A stretch of 64,000 bases of DNA. Origin: Bacteroidaceae bacterium. GTDB lineage: Bacteria; Bacteroidota; Bacteroidia; Bacteroidales; Bacteroidaceae. Positions 61,194 through 64,000 of this stretch are shown one piece after another. Under the pieces are notes generated by a model. It was not told the origin of the DNA. It ran no database searches and saw only the letters and a list, made by a program, of their open reading frames with translations. The stretch spans positions 1 through 64,000 of the forward strand of contig JAFUFW010000026.1 in NCBI GenBank assembly GCA_017469685.1, written 5' to 3'. Within the stretch, counting starts at the first letter, position 1. Each line of letters begins with the position of its first letter. Both the position numbers and the translations under genes were made by a program.

Positions 61194-64000
61194 TTAAATT
61201 CGAAGGTCGTTCTCGCAAAGTTGCTCTCCTGCTACATTAAATGCAATATAGTTCGGGTTGTTCTCATTGTTGTTAACCAAAGGAAGGACAACGCTTTCGA
61301 GTGTGTCACCCATCTTTTGCATGAGCTGCTGCTTTTTTTCTACGTGCTTGAAATTCGTTTCTAGCTCTGTCTCCACAGCTTTACGTAAGGCTGCGGCGTC
61401 CAAAGCTCTGGTGAGCTTACTCATCTCTTCGAGCGTATCGAATATGTTTTCGCCGACATTAATCCAACGGCTTACGCGGCCCATTTTGTTCTTCTCGCCA
61501 GCAAAAGCTTTGTACTTCTCGCCCGTCTCGACATCTTCCCTGTCAACAATGAGTCCATCAATACTATATGCCAGGAGAACAATGGGTAACATCTCTTTGC
61601 GCTTAGTCCCTTTGTCTTTGCTATAGGGTGAAGGTAGCGGCTTTAAGAAGGATTCAGTGTGAACAACCATCTTGTTGACCTCGTTGCGTATTAGGATGTC
61701 ATATTTTTCCTTCAAGACGCGGACATTATCCACATATCTCAAGGGGAAACCGCTATGTGCTGTCACTACAACTATCTGGTTGCTCTTGAAGTTTACTGAC
61801 ACGTCCTTATCAGTGTCGAACGGAATCTTTCCGCTTTCACCAAATGCTTTGATGAAATCATCGCGGAATTCATTGTTGTCCTCATAAAGGGGCAAGGACA
61901 ATTGAACGATTTTCTGGTGGTTCGCAGCAGTCTCAGGACTACCTTGTCCTTCTTCAGAGCCATTGAAAGGCAGGAAGCTTTGGGCTGCATTATAAATACT
62001 CCCGACAAACTTTTTCATCTTTTCGGGGCTGCTGCACTCAGTATTGCGAAGCTTATCCAAAATATTCACATGGACAAGACGCTGGTTGGGATTCTTAGTA
62101 GAATAGTCTTCCATATCTTTTGTGGCGTTCTCAATGCAGACCTTCAACGCAATCTTGCGTAAAGAGCCGACATTCATCTTCTTGGCTAGAGAGGAGAATG
62201 TGACATCTGACGCCCCAACTTCATCTATTATTCGTTGGCGAAGACTCGTTGCATAAATAACTTGTTGCTGCTGATTCTTGAGGAATCCTACAACAGTTTG
62301 GCGAACAAATTTAGGATCATATTCCTTAACAACTTCACCTTGGAGGCTCGTGATGTCTGCATCACTCAGTTTGCACTTGTCTTCGGCTTGGCGCTTCATG
62401 GTATCTGCAAATTCGCCCAGAACTTTCATGAAAGGTTCAATGCTGTTCAAATTCAGCAATGTCAGTAATGTCTTCACCTCGCTCAGAAGTTTGATGGCAT
62501 AGCTGTAGCCTTCAATATGTGTTCGAAGTGTAAGCTCCTCTCGCTTGGCATCGGCAAAGCGTCCAAAAGTTTTTGTAGAAGCATTTGTTATAGCATCTTT
62601 AAGCCAGCCAATGTTATTCCAATCAGAACGGATCCCTTTTATATTGTCTCCCAATTCTTCGTTGAGATAGATGGTGCGTTTGCTGATTTTATTGTTGAAG
62701 TCTAAAACACGCTCATCGCAATTTAGAATAAGCATGGAGATATATTTGTGAACCTCTATAATAGAAATTTGTCCGTTTCTCCATTTCCCGAAAAGATTGT
62801 TTTCTATCTTGCGACAGATCTCTTCAGCAAAGCCGCTAAGTTCACTTTCGTAGTCTTTGTAGAATTTCTTTACACCAGAACCACGATACATAGAATCATA
62901 GAATTTCTCGCAAAGCTGGTTGAATTGTTCCAACCACTCTTTCTTGTCGCTCTCATCCTGTACATCTTGCTTGTAACGGTCTGTATAGAACTCCCAACCG
63001 GCTACAATTTGCTTCCAATTTGTAACATGCTTTTCGATAGATGGCAGGGGCTTGCTGAGCGTGAGGTATGCGTCTGAGAGGAGGTTGTCTTCAAGAGCGT
63101 CTGGTTTCGCTACATCCTGTTTAAATGATTTGCCTACCATGTCCTCTGTGCACTCCTCCAAATAACCACGAGCATCGTCCCAAAGACCATACAGCATTTG
63201 TAGAGATGCTTGACGGGCAAATTGGTATGCTCCGTATTCGACGACCTCTGTTTCCGGATATTCTATGCGTTTTACGCCAAAGGTCATAAATTTACGGCTG
63301 TGCACAGGCTGATCTTCTTCACTCAATTCAGGCAGCAAACCATTATTTTCATTATTCTCTAATCGCGCCATTTGGCCTCCAAAGGAAATTGATGAAGCCA
63401 CAATCTTTTGGAAAAGAAAATCACCTACTATCCCAGGGAGGACCTTAGACAGACTAACTTGCCTACCAGCTTCATTCACATTGGTAAACAAATATGCCAT
63501 GTCAAATGCATCTTGTCCATGCAGTAAACGACGGACTTGTCCAGTTTCATCTGTGTTACCTTTCACGTCAGTAGGGAAGTAGCGGTCTACCGACATGGCA
63601 TTAAGCTCTAACAGGGATGCGTAGCCATTAGGTTGGTAGAAGCGGTTGCGATCCTCTCCGCCAGGTATCTGTATGATCTTTTCTGGTACATACAGATAAA
63701 GCTGTATCTTGAAATTCGTGCGGTTGTCGCCTGTGCGTTGGAACTCATTACGGATCTGAGCAACAGCATCGACGATGGATCCGGAGCCAGTACCTCCACC
63801 CAGTCCGGTACAAATATGGAAAGTTACATCCTCTACATCCTCACGTTTTTTTAGTTCACGTACACGGGAATGAATTTGACCAATAAATGTATCCTGTGGT
63901 AACCCGCACATATTATTTGCCATCAACATGCGTCCGAAGCGACGACGTTGTCCGCCAATACCAGCATCAATAATTGCTCCGATGCCATCATTGAGCATAC
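61194..64000 (-). CDS. Tubulin/FtsZ-superfamily protein (tubulin-like GTPase), 5' end outside the window
   Basis: At least 935 codons; the frame stays open to the window edge, so the N-terminus, including the first nucleotide-binding loop, is missing. The visible part has the tubulin signature loop G-G-G-T-G-S-G (residues 67-73 counted from the Met at 63998) in ICTGLGGGTGSGSIVDA, preceded by the FGRMLMANN helix and followed by IQLYLYVPEK and the AYLFTNVNEAGRQV strand. This is the pattern of the large Tubulin_2-type family, not of division FtsZ, which is about 400 residues. The region from about 330 to 700 is largely helical and charged. It is cytoplasmic and co-directional with six downstream envelope genes. 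Confidence 0.8.
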   Translation of the reverse strand, partial: MLNDGIGAIIDAGIGGQRRRFGRMLMANNMCGLPQDTFIGQIHSRVRELKKREDVEDVTFHICTGLGGGTGSGSIVDAVAQIRNEFQRTGDNRTNFKIQLYLYVPEKIIQIPGGEDRNRFYQPNGYASLLELNAMSVDRYFPTDVKGNTDETGQVRRLLHGQDAFDMAYLFTNVNEAGRQVSLSKVLPGIVGDFLFQKIVASSISFGGQMARLENNENNGLLPELSEEDQPVHSRKFMTFGVKRIEYPETEVVEYGAYQFARQASLQMLYGLWDDARGYLEECTEDMVGKSFKQDVAKPDALEDNLLSDAYLTLSKPLPSIEKHVTNWKQIVAGWEFYTDRYKQDVQDESDKKEWLEQFNQLCEKFYDSMYRGSGVKKFYKDYESELSGFAEEICRKIENNLFGKWRNGQISIIEVHKYISMLILNCDERVLDFNNKISKRTIYLNEELGDNIKGIRSDWNNIGWLKDAITNASTKTFGRFADAKREELTLRTHIEGYSYAIKLLSEVKTLLTLLNLNSIEPFMKVLGEFADTMKRQAEDKCKLSDADITSLQGEVVKEYDPKFVRQTVVGFLKNQQQQVIYATSLRQRIIDEVGASDVTFSSLAKKMNVGSLRKIALKVCIENATKDMEDYSTKNPNQRLVHVNILDKLRNTECSSPEKMKKFVGSIYNAAQSFLPFNGSEEGQGSPETAANHQKIVQLSLPLYEDNNEFRDDFIKAFGESGKIPFDTDKDVSVNFKSNQIVVVTAHSGFPLRYVDNVRVLKEKYDILIRNEVNKMVVHTESFLKPLPSPYSKDKGTKRKEMLPIVLLAYSIDGLIVDREDVETGEKYKAFAGEKNKMGRVSRWINVGENIFDTLEEMSKLTRALDAAALRKAVETELETNFKHVEKKQQLMQKMGDTLESVVLPLVNNNENNPNYIAFNVAGEQLCENDLRI

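Noticed and set aside
61194..64000. Cell-division FtsZ
   Set aside because: The protein is more than twice the usual length, lies with envelope genes instead of the division cluster, and its flanking motifs differ from FtsZ.

Overview
The window looks like a chromosomal segment of a Bacteroidales bacterium, most like Prevotella and its relatives. The reasons are paired SusC/SusD outer-membrane genes, a hybrid two-component regulator, many signal-peptide glycoside hydrolases with lipoprotein partners, and repeated copies of the Bacteroidetes -7 promoter box (TACCTTTGCA or close variants). No insertion sequence, integrase, CRISPR array or rRNA was seen.

Layout. (1) 2-415: 3' end of pckA and its terminator. 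(2) About 490-39080: a large polysaccharide-utilisation locus. Its minus-strand arm runs from 23.5 kb down to 0.5 kb and holds a GH92 alpha-mannosidase, then one long operon (FAS1 lipoprotein, SusC, SusD, two more FAS1 lipoproteins, second SusC, second SusD), then an FG-GAP repeat protein and a GH95 enzyme. A hybrid two-component regulator (23868-27977) is divergent from GH92, and three 22-bp tandem repeats lie between them. Its plus-strand arm (28102-38988) is a tight six-gene operon: GH2 beta-mannosidase, membrane acyltransferase, an internally deleted GH27 remnant, SGNH acetylesterase, GH36 alpha-galactosidase and a second clan-D hydrolase. Together these would import and trim a branched glycan with alpha- and beta-mannose, alpha-galactose, fucose-like and acetyl groups. 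No endo-acting enzyme is visible, so the substrate is not settled.

(3) 39456-47078: three separate plus-strand genes, each followed or separated by terminators or gaps: a CotH-family protein, an M16 peptidase and a large discoidin/HExxH-type secreted protein. (4) 47251-51474: a minus-strand housekeeping run, tRNA-Arg(CCT), purE, ispG, cysS, nagB.

(5) 51475-64000: a visibly more A+T-rich accessory region on the minus strand. It starts with a stand-alone RelA/SpoT-type HD hydrolase with an unrecognised N-terminal domain, a gene broken by one base, and a 5'-truncated deoxyribonucleotidase. It continues with a seven-gene operon (53965-64000, running off the window edge) headed, in the visible part, by a large tubulin/FtsZ-superfamily protein. 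That protein is followed by a zinc-ribbon/one-TM/Big2/MORN-like protein, three secreted proteins of poorly known type, a PEGA-repeat protein ending in a probable outer-membrane barrel, and an FN3-like lipoprotein. The set looks like a cytoplasm-to-surface assembly and is the best candidate in this window for an undescribed system.
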